Assembly: GCF_024713945.1 (NCBI RefSeq)
Contig: NC_134677.1
Span: 6,265,001 to 6,329,000, forward strand
Reading direction: 5' to 3'
DNA length: 64,000 nucleotides
Origin: Dermatophagoides farinae
Lineage: Eukaryota; Arthropoda; Arachnida; Sarcoptiformes; Pyroglyphidae
Of this stretch, positions 1 to 12,695 are shown one piece after another. Under the pieces are notes generated by a model that saw nothing but the letters and a program-made list of their open reading frames with translations, searched no databases and was not told where the DNA came from. The translations under genes were made by a program, and so were the position numbers. Every line of letters starts with the position of its first letter. Position 1 is the stretch's first letter.

Positions 1-397
1 ATCAGTTTAAAAATATTTTCGCATCTTGTAAAATATTAAATGTATAAATCAATCAATGAAACAACAAAATATTAAACCATAACCATTATTATTTCAACAA
101 CAGATATAATAATAATAATTATATATATTGTTCACATGATATTTGCATAATTTTTATGACAATCTACAACCCACACCGGATAACTATATTTGATTATCAA
201 AAGAGAAAAAAAAATAAATTTCACATACACATTATTGTAACAAAGTAGTTTCGCCCTTCATTTATTTATGATTACCAAATTTTAACAATCAAAATTTGAA
301 TCCTATTCACATAGAAAATGAAACATAACCAACTAACAAGCCATATAAAACACAGCCCTATTGTCATGATAATCATCGTTGAATTACCCATGAACAG

Positions 398-427
398 GTG
401 TGCGTGTGTGTGTGTGTGTGTGTGTGT
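398..427. repeat. TG microsatellite
   Basis: About 15 TG units with one CG interruption; a second short TG run follows at 451-463. Confidence 0.9.
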
Positions 428-488
428 AAATTTGTCTTATAGGTTTGTAGTGTGTGTGTGTGTTCAATGAGCATCATCTTCAATGCTA

Positions 489-510
489 ATCATCATCATC
501 ATCATCATCA
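489..510. repeat. ATC microsatellite
   Basis: Seven units of ATC. Confidence 0.9.
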
Positions 511-589
511 AATTGGCTATACTGCCGTCATAATATTATGTTGAAAATTGTGATATTGCAAAAGGAAATTAAATAAAACGAAATCCTAT

Positions 590-607
590 GGTGGTGGTGG
601 TGGTGGT
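590..607. repeat. GGT microsatellite
   Basis: Six units of GGT/TGG, a rare GC-rich repeat in this window. Confidence 0.85.
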
Positions 608-1150
608 CGTAAACACATCAAATTAAATATGGTTGATTGCTTTCAGCCAAGCTATATATACAAGACAGATATTTAAATTCATTTTTAAATGTAAAAAGTT
701 CTTGAATGTATTTATTCATTCCATTCAAATGATGATGATGGTTCCAAGATAGGCGGTAAGATTTTATCAAAATTTTATATCAAAAAAAAAAATTTTTTTT
801 TTACAATCAGTTTATCTTTGAAACGTTGTCATTCATTTGTTGATATCATCACCATGTTCAAATGGTCAGATGTAATGTGTTGGTGGTTTTTCGAGACCAA
901 TTCTCTCATTGATAATGACATTGTGTGTATCTTGATGATGTCGGTAGCGACGTTTTTTTTCAAGCTCCTCCTTCCATCATTTTATATTATCACATCCATA
1001 CGAACACAGAAACATCGATGTGTTATGTTAATTTTCTATTGAAAATATATATGATATGAATGAATGATTCCACCACAAAAGTTTATAGCTCTGAAAGACT
1101 GATGATGATGTTGATGAGAAAAGAAAATTAAAGAAGCCAAAGGATTAAGT

Positions 1151-1200
1151 ATTCAGGAATTTTTATTGATCATTCGTTAGGAATTTTCAAATTCCTGAAT
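1151..1200. repeat. Three-arm inverted repeat (foldback)
   Basis: Arm 1 (1151-1162, ATTCAGGAATTT) pairs perfectly over 12 bp with arm 3 (1189-1200). Arm 2 (1179-1186, AGGAATTT) also pairs over 8 bp with the inner part of arm 3. Two mutually exclusive hairpins are therefore possible. Confidence 0.45.
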
Positions 1201-1332
1201 TTTTGCATTTTATTTTAATGTTTGGTGATTTAGTTCATTGCAAAGAAAAAAAAACTTAATGATCTAGAAATTAATTAATTCGTAGTCTGAACTTTGAATT
1301 TTTTCATCATCATCAACCGTTTTACAAAAGAA

Positions 1333-1352
1333 TTTTTTTTTTTTTTTTTTTT
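1333..1352 (+). repeat. T20 homopolymer
   Basis: Uninterrupted run of 20 T. Confidence 0.9.
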
Positions 1353-1616
1353 GATCGTTTTGTAGTTTAATTATAGATTCAATCGTTCATTTCGTTTCAA
1401 GATGAGGGTTCATTGAGTTTTTTTTCTGTGCATATAATGTGAATACTTTTTCACCATCACTTTTTTTTCTTTTTGGTTCCATCGTCATGGTTCAATCGCA
1501 ATTTGTTTTATAGCTCATTAAACCATTTTTGATCTCAATTTTATTTAAATTATTATTAGTATTATAGAATCTAGAAATTTTTTTTGGATCGAACGAATTC
1601 TGTACATGCCTTCAAA

Positions 1617-1637
1617 TGTGTGTGTGTGTGTGTGTGT
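1617..1637. repeat. TG microsatellite
   Basis: Ten TG units. Confidence 0.9.
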
Positions 1638-2487
1638 ACGGGTTCGAACTGAGATTGTTGAATGAATGAATATAAATGACGATGAAGTAAATGGTGATCC
1701 GGTGAAAGTTAATGGGTCATATTATTATCGTCTATAATGCTTATAATATATTTTTCATGACAATATTGATATATCTCAGTAACAGTTTGTGCAAACTATT
1801 TACGGATGTTCATAATGCTATCTTGAATTTTTTTTTCATCATCATCACCATTATTATATTATATCATATTGCTTGAATGTAACAAAAACAAAACAAAAAA
1901 AAACAGAATATTAACAGAACAAATAATGCCACTATAGATAGATATATGATGATGATGTACGACAAAAAAAAACCGGACATTTCGATTTTTTTTAAATATC
2001 GAATATCTTTCTATATCCATGTGTATTTACGGTACCATTCGATGATGACCATTGAATGCTAACACTGTTAAACATGATAATAGTTAGTAATAATACACAG
2101 GATTAGTGATCATCATTAATTAAATAAATATACATTCAAGTCTTTTTTTTCCTCTTTTTATCCACAATATTATAGTAATATTTTTACTGTGTGTAAAAGA
2201 ATTTCAAAATGGCTTATCAAAAGAATAACGGTTATTGGTGTATACAATGATGGTCGGAAATGGACCGACTAATCCACAATGAATGATCAATTCAGTTATA
2301 TTGGATGTTCATTGTCTAAGTTTATTTCACTGTTATTGTTCATAATGATACACCGACATACACACACACACATCATTTTCTATTAAAGTTTAATTTAAAC
2401 TTTAGTAAACCAGATGAGACCAGATTCTGTTTTCGAATCTTCATGTATGTAATGTCATTGTTTGTGGATGAAGGCAATGCTTTGTTC

Positions 2488-2501
2488 TCCTGCATGCAGG
2501 A
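2488..2501. repeat. 14-bp perfect palindrome
   Basis: TCCTGCATGCAGGA is self-complementary and contains one TGCATG. It is GC-rich relative to its surroundings. Confidence 0.4.
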
Positions 2502-2625
2502 ACAACAATCCCAAATGGATGTTGATTGTGAATGGTTCATCTTCAGAAAATGGTTGTCGTTTTTTTTTGCAGAAAAAAAAGATTTTTCTTTTCTTTAAAA
2601 TTTTTATTAGCACTTTTTACTTGTT

Positions 2626-2663
2626 TTTGTTGTTGTTGTTATTGTTGTTGTTGATGCTGCTGT
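2626..2663. repeat. GTT-rich imperfect repeat
   Basis: GTT/TTG units with ATT, GAT and GCT interruptions. It creates a spurious poly-Leu frame. Confidence 0.85.
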
Positions 2664-4825
2664 TATTATGGTTATTTCGGCAATTCAATCGAGAAAAATA
2701 TTTGTTTGTTCAAATGATTGACCATCGAATATATCGAAGGAGAAAAGAAGAGGAAAAAAAAGAATCCAATTAAATTGCTAAAACTACTACTACAATGAAA
2801 TCAATAGCTGTATATGTGCATGTGTGTGTATTTGAGAAAAAAAAATGGCCATTACATTGATGGTCGATGAACATTCATGAATACAAGAATGTATTGTCTC
2901 ATAATAATAATAATAATGTTTAGATGACAATAAACAGAATAATATAGTGTTATGTTTTCCAATTAAACTTCTATAAGTATGTAATATTGGTTTTGGACTT
3001 GGATATATATATATATATAATTTTAGAAATCCAGAATCTATGTTTATGGCTTCGATTTTCTACTTTTTTCCACTGAAATTGAGTCAAAATCGATTCTTTG
3101 ATTTTTTCCAAAAAAAAACTCATGTATTCTTTTAAATGATATTAGAAGTTTAATACAACAACTATTACATGATCTTTTTCCATTCGTATAAGATGAGCTT
3201 CATTCTGAACAAAGAGAAAAGAGAATTATTTTTGGACCAATTTTTATCGATTGAAAGCAATGTTCATTTTAACTCAATGATTACACGATCATAGATGTAT
3301 TAGAAAAAAAAGACAATTAAATAAATTTTGATTGATCTGATGAATGAATTTAAGTTTCAAATTGTTTTGATTAGAAAAATTAAGCGCTAAAATTTATCTA
3401 ATAAATATCTATGAATAAATTAACCGAATCATCATTGATCTATCGATGACTGTACATAGTTGATTGGCGTCAATAATCATACTTTTATTAGTTTAGTATT
3501 GTGTATGTATAGAATGCTGGACCACACCTGGGTCATCATCGCTGGTTGTTGGCCAACCACAAACCACTATATATGATGATGATGATGAAATCCATAAAAA
3601 AAAGATTGATCATAAGAAGAACAAACTGTGAGCGTGATAATTATGCAATTCAAAAAAAACCCAATGGAGTGATATAACTGCCATGTTCAGTTTATTTTTG
3701 GCTCGAAATCGAAATTGTCGATTTTTTTCAAATTTATCAGAAATCACAAAATGATAGTGTGAGTGTTCAAACTCAGATTTCTAAATTTCATGTGGAGAAT
3801 ATATTTAATTCAAGAGATGAATTTCATCATGTTGTTTTTTGTTCTGAATCTAAACAACCACAGTGATTGTAAATCTTTATCGGTGTGTGTGTGTGTGTGA
3901 TCATATCGTAAAAAATTAGGAATTATTCAATTTTAGACTTGTGTATGTATATTTATGAATCTCGATTGAGTTGAAATAAAATTGGTTTATGATCCCGTTA
4001 TATTCGTTGATCATTGGGCTAAGGTCACGCGACCAGACTCGATTCGGGTGGTCATCGAACCAATATATACCAAATATACACACGTGTCTTTTCCAATTGA
4101 CCAAGAGTCAATTTTTGTTCATTTTTGATTAGAAAATCTAACTAAGGTCATCATTGTGTTTCGTGCGTGCGTGTAATATAATAAGATTTTGATTTTGATA
4201 TTGTTGATGGCACAGTAAGCATAGAAACATATAGCGAAAGAGACAATATCTTACATTCTTGGCTTGGATTAGCTTCGTTTCGTTAGATTTTCAATCAACC
4301 GTTTCTATTATATTTTGATTGACGATGACATTGTGAATGGATCACCCCAAAAAGGTATCGAAATTCACATGAGGCCTCAAATAACGAATATAAAAAAAAT
4401 CATTGAGGATTAAAGTTCAATTTAGCTTGAAAATTTGCTTGATTGAATTTCTCACAGCAACTTTGTCCATTGTGTTTGTGTGATAGCAAAATCAGTGATC
4501 ATAATGAATCGGATGAATTTAATTAAGTTATTGGGTTTAGCAAACTAAAACTCCAATTCGAATGATGATGATGATGCTGATAATATGGCTGAGTTCAAAT
4601 TCTATTTGCTCATTATTTCACAAAAAAAAATTTTTTTTAAATCAATTCGATTTCGTGTTCTGATTATGGCAACATTTTGACAAATTAATTTTTTTTTCAT
4701 CTTATATTTCGTTTGAAAGAATTTCGTGTGAAACACATATCGCTATCCGATTGATATATTTGAAACAGCTACAGGCTACTTATGGTCATGTCGTATACTC
4801 AGATGATCATTGATATATAGTAAAA

Positions 4826-4841
4826 TATCGATATATCGATA
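4826..4841. promoter_or_regulatory. Two abutting TATCGATA (DRE-type) motifs
   Basis: The 16 bases are TATCGATA repeated twice, a perfect palindrome. In Drosophila this 8-mer is the DRE bound by DREF and BEAF-32 at promoters and domain borders. Whether a mite-like genome uses it the same way is unknown. No gene start is seen nearby. Confidence 0.25.
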
Positions 4842-6541
4842 ATAAGTAATATGTCAATCTGTTATTATTACACCAACAAAATTCTTGAAAGATCGTATGG
4901 CCACCATCGTCATATGTGATGATGATGATGATGATTTCATTACGTTGACATTACTGCCACCTCACACATTCTATTATCTGATAATCGAAAATTCTTTTCT
5001 TAGTTTCCTTACAACTTCATTGATGTGTGAAAAGAAAATAAAAATAGAGTGAGTAGAAAGAAAAAAAATCTCATTGACACATCACACTAAACATTAACTG
5101 ACCTTCCAACAACAAGATAAATAATTGGCATGTCACACTGTTCAATTTTTATTTCATGATGTGATGATATTGATTACTCAAGACGTTTATTCGATTTTCG
5201 TTTTTATATAGAAAAAAAAAATAGTTCAAACCAATCAAGAATGGATCCGGAATCTAAATCTTTTGGAATTTTTCTTCACGTTTCATGATATTGATGTTCA
5301 CAAATTAACAATGTCCAAATCTACCGAAAATTGATTATGTGTTAATTTAGAATGTGATCAATTTCTGTTGCTTGTATGTGGAAGCGATGATTGAAGCACT
5401 TTTTCTTTTACTTGGCATATAATGGTCACTTGAAATTGAAATTTAACCGAAAAAGAATATTATGTGCCACACACAACCACACATACACACACATTCTAAA
5501 TTATCTATGGACACATCATTTGTTTTCACATTTTTTTTTGTTGTTGTTGATCGTCGATCAATCTTCCAAACCATCATAACGTGTTTGCCATACTAAATGG
5601 AATACAATTTAAATTTTTATTTCTATTTAACTAAAAGATTTATATATCATTTATTTTGACCATTAAAAATATACTATTATTAAAAATCAATTTTTTTCAA
5701 CAGGATTTAAGCATTCATATTTGCGTATGTTTGATATATGTGAATGGATTCAAGAGGATATTTTGCCTATGAACGTTTATGGATTTTTACAAACCAAAAA
5801 AAAAAAAACGATCATAAGAAAATTCTATTGTTTGACGTTTTTCGTACTGTTTCCACTTCAATCTCATTCTCTAGGGAGGCGTGACAATTGAAAACAAAAT
5901 AAAAACAAAAAAAAACCAGGCAACCCAAAAAAAAAAATGTTGATCTAACCTAATCTAATTCGTTAAATTTTCGTCAAGACATTTGGTCTGAACAACAAAA
6001 AAAAAAACAAAGCTGAATCATAAAGCTTAGCACATACACACACACACACACACTCATACACATAGGAAGTGAATGAGAGATGGCTGCTTAAATTGACTAA
6101 ACACGTAGGATTCTCCATCATTGTCGGTTGCAAACACACACACACACATATCAACAACAACAACAACAACAATAATAACGGTGGCAAATACGGGAAAAAA
6201 TCGAAAAAAAATATAGAAAATGAAAGCAAAGTTTAATTCGTAATTTATTTTGCTGCTTGAATGACGTTCGTTCATTTTCGGTACATATATACGAATGTTG
6301 TTCCGTTAAATAAAAAAAAGTGCCAATATTTGTGCGTGTATGTGTGTTTCAAAATCAACAGACACAACAGGGCACACATACACATTATTCATTTACAATT
6401 CATTCATTCACACATATAACAAATCTATTCGATCATCCAGAGCGACATCTTTTCTCCTTTCGTGCATCGTTGAATTTTACGAAAGTGAAAAAAAAGAAAG
6501 AAAACGTGAACATCATCTATTCAATTCACAATAAAGCTTCA

Positions 6542-6563
6542 ATGATGATGATGATGATGATGA
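6542..6563. repeat. ATG microsatellite
   Basis: Seven ATG units, read as poly-Met in one frame. Confidence 0.9.
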
Positions 6564-7140
6564 TCCCAAGTGAATGGACGACGTTCATTCGTTTGATCAT
6601 TCATTCATTCATTCATTTTATTTCTGATAAGTTTCAGATCCAGGATCAAACTTCAATATGAAAAGTATATATGATACAACAATTGCATCAACAGTCAGCC
6701 AGTAATGAACGTATCCGAATTTTTATTTTTTATTTTTTGCTTCCTTTTGATTGACATGAAACTGTTGTCGATCTTTTTTTTCCTAATCCTAGTATTCACA
6801 TTCATCAGAAAGTCAAGGTTTTCTCTATATCTCTCTCTCATCTTATATAATCATTTACTTTGAATTCAATTGACTGAAAGATGAATCATTTATCAATTTT
6901 ATAATACTGTATATATGATCTATGATAATGATTCTTGATTTTTTTCCTGACAGAAAAAAACCCATTTTCTGGTTTTAAGTGAATTCAAAATCTATTCTCT
7001 GATATATATATGGTTAGCAAATTAGTTTAATTTCTTGTTTTTATTGTTGTTTACACTAATAATTCCCGGCTAGATAAAGTGAAGAAAAAAGTTTGAATTT
7101 GAGAAAATATCAAATAATGAGAAATTTGTTCCAAGACATA

Positions 7141-7160
7141 CACACACACACACACACACA
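7141..7160. repeat. CA microsatellite
   Basis: Ten CA units; a further CA-rich run lies at about 7275-7296. Confidence 0.9.
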
Positions 7161-7499
7161 TACACAGAGAGAGATATGAAATACAATGGACAAACTGTCT
7201 GTGGGCAAAATTTCTATTTTCAAAACCAAAAAGACAAACAAAAGAATTTGAACTTGTTCTATGTTTGTCTACAAACACACCCACACACACACACATAAAT
7301 TGAATTCAATCGAATGAATGAAAAGACATAAACGCGTTTAATGTTTACTCTATTTCGATCATTTTGATGTTTGATATTCGTAAGTTTCAACCATTCATCA
7401 TTTAGTTCAATTCACTATGGAGTTTAATCCAATAGGCTATATATATGTGTGTGTGTGTGTGTATGCGTTTTGTTATTCAGAATCTCCCATGCCAATTGT

Positions 7500-7523
7500 G
7501 TTGTTGTTGTTGTTGTTGTTGTT
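7500..7523. repeat. GTT microsatellite
   Basis: Eight GTT units, a class that recurs throughout the window. Confidence 0.9.
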
Positions 7524-8815
7524 TGCCAACGACAAACGAGACAAATCAACAATACCAGCAAAAAAGTGAAGTTTCACATTCTTTATTCGTTTGTTTGTTT
7601 AATTAGCATTAATTAAAGTTAATTAGAATGAAACTAACTGAACCACACACACACTACTAATCATCGTCATCATCATCATCATGGTAAACTTTGGTGGTAC
7701 GCTTATTTATGATGATGATCATGGTTACATTCTTATATTGCTTGAAGGCATTCTCCTAATTCATTCATTCATTCATATACCGTTTAATGAACTTATTGAG
7801 TTTTTTTTTTTTGAATATAAAAAGTTTTTGATTCTGTCATTTTATTTGTTCAACCATTTCATTGTTGATTGATCATTTTGATGATAGAAATTGAAAATTT
7901 TTTTTCTTTGAAATAATCATCATATATTTATCATTGTTGGAAAATTTTTTTACTTCACATAAACAACATGGATGAATAAAAGTGTGTCAAAAATATTTTT
8001 TTTCCGGTCAATCAAATCGTACCTTATACGCGTTTGCTTTAGAACTGTGTTATTTTCCTATGTCACAATTATTGATATTTTGAAGTTGAAACGATGATAA
8101 TATATAGACTTGTTTAGTGATGATGGATATAATAATGGCTTACGATAAGGATATATGTGTGTGGTCATACATCGTCATTATTAAGATTTTCAAACAGTCC
8201 CAAAAAGAAAAAAAAATTGTTCAAAACACACATATGGTTCGGTTATTGACTTGTCCAATTCAAATTCAAATGACTCGATCATTAGGTTGAAGTATTCAAC
8301 GAAGTAATCACGAATAATTAATTAAAATATTTCATTAATAATAATGGATCCGTGAAATGGATGGTTTTTCGTTTTTTAGGTTTTTTTTCCACCGTTTGGT
8401 TATCGAACATCATCATCATCATTAATCATCGGCTTAACTTTTTGGAATGGTGGCCATAATGAATGGTGAATGGTAGTGTATCTCACCTAATAAAACAAAA
8501 ATCTACACATATGATCCCTCGAGGCGTCCATAGAGTTGCCGTTTTGGTTTTAATTTTTTTTTCTTTACTGATCTAAAAAATGAATTAATTTATTCATAAA
8601 AATTAAATATCGAGAAAAATAAGTTAATTTTTTTTGACTGTGAATTTTTGAATTTGATTCAGAATTTCTATTTAAAATGGTCATAATGTTTGTGTGTGTG
8701 TGTATGTCACGCCTGGCATGTGTTCTATTGTCATTTTCAATAGATCCGGACTATTCAATGTTTCAACATAGGATTGAAATTTCGTTGAAACTACCGTAAC
8801 TCATAGTGGTTGTAT

Positions 8816-8843
8816 ATGCAGCACGCGCGACTTGATGCTGCAT
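8816..8843. repeat. Short hairpin with CpG-rich loop
   Basis: ATGCAGCA (8816-8823) and TGCTGCAT (8836-8843) form a perfect 8-bp stem around the 12-nt loop CGCGCGACTTGA. Confidence 0.4.
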
Positions 8844-10908
8844 TGTGTTCGTTGTTGGGTCATTAAAATGATAATACCCATTGCAAAGGCATAAATAAAT
8901 CTATTTGATCATCCAAATTAATCATTTGACCCTATCCACCAGTACGACCACCACAGCCATGGAAGCAGGCATTTCATTATGATTGCAATTTATTCAGTTC
9001 ATTACGGGGTCATTATGCTTTAGAAATTATAATGGTGATGGTAGCCTGTTTGTTTTCGTCATCATTTTTTTTCTTTATTTCTCTTTCTCTTTCTGTCTCA
9101 TTTCCTCCCCTTAAAATGATGACTGCTAATATCGGTCTTTCTATATGTATGTTTGACGATTGGTGATGAATTCTAATTATTCATTTGGATTATTGGTCTC
9201 TCTTTCTCTATCTTTCATTCATTTTTGCTCCCACTCACTCCAAAAGATTGATGAGATTTTTCCACGTAGAATTAACAATTCCAAATAAATGATTTTTCCC
9301 CTGAAATTCTTGAGCCAAGTTAAATCAGAAAAAAAAGGAAAAAGTAAAGAGAAAATTATTTCAGCATTTGAAAAATTGAATTTTACAAACAACAAAAAAA
9401 ATCTAATCTAAAACGGAAATGAATTTTTTTTTCGCTTGTTTGTTTGTTACAAAAACATACAATAGACAATTTTTTTTACACCAAATGACATTTGCATAGT
9501 TATCAATCAGCCAATATGTAGAATTTACAATTGAAGAAAAAACACAGAATGAATGGTGTAGAATACAGAATTATTGTGACATATAACAAACACTTCTTAA
9601 TGGTGGGCGTTTCTGCATCTACATCAAATAGTAATTAATAACATTGTGTTTGCCAGTTTATTGTATATTTTCATTTCCGTTATCTCGTTATCAACGACCA
9701 GTGTGTGTGTGTGTGTCTGTCTTTTTTAGAATAATTTGAAGCTATTTAAAATGCGATTAGCATGTATCACCATGAATGTCCACAAATGGATTGTTGTTAA
9801 TAACAAGCACATATAATTACGTATTATTATTACTTGACTTGGTCACTTATAAACACACACGTATCTAATGATTATGGTTATTTGGAAACGCCATGTTTGA
9901 TGTCCACAATGATTTTAATAATTAACCATTATTCATATTGTATATATAAATTCATACCAATACCATAAAATGTTTGTGGAGAGAGTAATGAAAAAAAAAT
10001 GTCATAATGCATATTATTATCATCATGCATGAAGAACAAACATCATTGATGACAAGATTATGTTCACCACTAAATACTTTCCAGGAAATAATCAATTGAA
10101 AATACGATTTATTTTATCGATATATTCTTACTAATACATTATTGCTTGTTAATTATTTTTATTATTGATATGGAATATGGAATAATAAAAACAAATATCA
10201 GGGTTGTATCTGTAATAAACAGTGCAATAAACCTTGCCACAATAATACTTGAATGTCAACAAAAATGTACATATGGAGAATATTTATATATATTGAATTT
10301 ATCGTGATAAATAAAAAAAATGGTGATAAGTATTTTTATCAATTCTTAAAGAAAAGTAAATCATCTAAGTATGATATACATCTTTACGATCATGGTGGTA
10401 CAAATTAAATGATTGAAATTGTCATTGATTAATATGTGTGTATGTTCAAAATCCAAAATTTGAGAAAAATAAATAAATAAATGGAAGATAAATGATTTGA
10501 ATCCAGTCTGGAGATACATTTTTTTCAAACTATGAAATAGATAGAAATTTGGACAGTAATTATATCAAATTCAATGAAATCTAATAATAACCCTATTATG
10601 ACGATGATGATGATAAATTAATAGAAGTAATGGGAGTCGAAAAAAAATCAATTAATCAAAATTAAAATTTTTCAATACAAAAAAAACCTGTACTTGATTT
10701 TTAATTTCATTTTTTCATTCTTTCAATATTTTATTTGAAAGATCAATTTTCTTTATAAAAAAAAATTCAATTCTGTGGTTGTATACGAAAAAAAAAATTC
10801 GAACCCGATTATGGAATCTAAAACACTCTCACACACACACACACAAAAACACAATCGTAGCCACCATATGTAAATGTTTGCACATTTTAATTGAATAAAC
10901 CGACGGAA

Positions 10909-10930
10909 AGATAGATAGATAGATAGATAG
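10909..10930. repeat. AGAT tetranucleotide repeat
   Basis: About five and a half AGAT units. Confidence 0.9.
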
Positions 10931-11736
10931 TGAAAAAACTAGAATCAGGAATGAAAATAGAGAAAACTCTTTCCAAATGTCTGTGTGCGTGTGTATATAT
11001 ATGTGTGTGTGTGTTTTATCAATGAAAATCAAGATTGAATTATCAGTTCCATTTTTATTCATCTTTATCTACATCTTTTTTGTGCGTGTAGTATACACAA
11101 GTAGTGTATATTAGTGTATTTATGAATTTAACCAATCTAACCCAACAATATATATATATGTTATTGAAAGAACGAACAACGAAAGCAAGGCAACAACAAA
11201 AAAAAAGTTATATTCATATCGTCGTTTACTTTATTATGAATGAATGAAAAAAAAAATAGATTCAAACTACTGATACAAACATGTACGAGTTTGTTGAATA
11301 TTTTTTTTATTATTTTATTTTGAAAACCCCGAAAAAAAAAATAAAAATCCTTTTTTTTATCATCTCATAATCTTGGAATATTTACTCTAGAGAGCTTTGT
11401 AGTGATGAACATACTACTACTATGTATGCGTGAAAAGTAATTTGGTTAAAAGTTGCAAACTTATGGAATGAATGAAAATATGAAAAAAAGAAGAAAATTC
11501 TCGGAACCAACATGATAAAATCATTGTATACTGAAGAATGTTTTTCTTGATTCTTTTTTTTCTGCTGGAACTCTATGTAACAATCGATCTAATCGGAGAA
11601 AATGAAAAAAAAATTATTTTTAGTGGAATAAAAAGAGAGAGAGAGAGGTGTGCAAACAAAACTATTTATATGGTACAAACATCAGTGGATATACAATATA
11701 GACTAATACCATGTTATGTAATGCAAGTATACTAAA

Positions 11737-11773
11737 CATCATCATCATCATCATCATCATCAACAACAACAAC
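11737..11773. repeat. Compound CAT/CAA microsatellite
   Basis: Eight CAT units run directly into four CAA units without a break. Confidence 0.9.
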
Positions 11774-12665
11774 CTAAAATGGAATATGAGAAAATAAGAA
11801 TGTTGTTTACAAATGTACCGAGAATGTATTGATCGTTCCTCATCATCACCATCATCATCATAATTGGCCTATGGTTGGATTAAGTTTAGAGTTCCACCAA
11901 CTGTGCCCAAATTTATGATTGCAAAACGATGAGATTTGCATAGACAACTAGACAACACTAGTACTAGATATAATTGTGGTAAAGAACTGGCCAAACCTAA
12001 ATAATGATGATGATGAATCCGTATTTTTATTTTTTATACTTTGGTTTGTTTTACTGTCAAAGAGATGCTTAATGTAAAAATGTGTTGTTGTTATTGCTGC
12101 ATTTATTTGCAAAGAAACAAAAAAAAATAAAGAAGAATGTAACCAATGATAACGGATGTTTACACACACACATACACACATACAGATACATCACGAATCA
12201 AACTGATTGATTCTGACAATTCAATAAATCGATGGGTCTGAATCATGAACAGAATGCATTCATTATTCGTTATGCTTTAACTATGAATTGGACAAAACAA
12301 ACAATTCATTCCGTTTTATGCTAATGTATTTTATAATGGATCTTCTTGTTGTGTATTAACATGTTGTTTACATTCAATAATCGTTAGAATGGTTATGGCC
12401 AATGGCTGTTTGAAACTAAAATCAAAGAAAAAAAAATTTTGGTCAATGATTTCGGTCAAATCAATCATCTGTACCAATCGTTAAAACATTATTCAGTTTA
12501 ATTATTTTTCTTCACTGTGTGTATGCAAGACTTGTTTTTTCTTCGACTAGCTGGCCTAAACAAACAACCAGAAAAAAAACTATGTAGATTATGATTGGAT
12601 CGTATACGAGAAGTTAAATCCGGGCAAACGTTTCCAATCATCGATTGATGGACAGCATGTATTCT

Positions 12666-12695
12666 AACAACAACAACAACAACAACAACAACAAC
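12666..12695. repeat. AAC microsatellite
   Basis: Ten AAC units; a second array of about eight ACA units follows at 12767-12791. Confidence 0.9.

Noticed and set aside
1333-1352. Poly-T runs as reverse-oriented SINE or processed pseudogene tails
   Set aside because: The sequences next to the different T runs share no similarity and no target duplications were seen.
4010-4110. tRNA-like GGTTCGAT motif on the minus strand in a GC-richer patch
   Set aside because: The bases that should form the T stem do not pair and no A box or acceptor stem is found at the right distance.
5963-6275. Overlapping minus-strand frames rich in Val, Cys and Leu
   Set aside because: Written by CA and CAA microsatellites in two registers at once.
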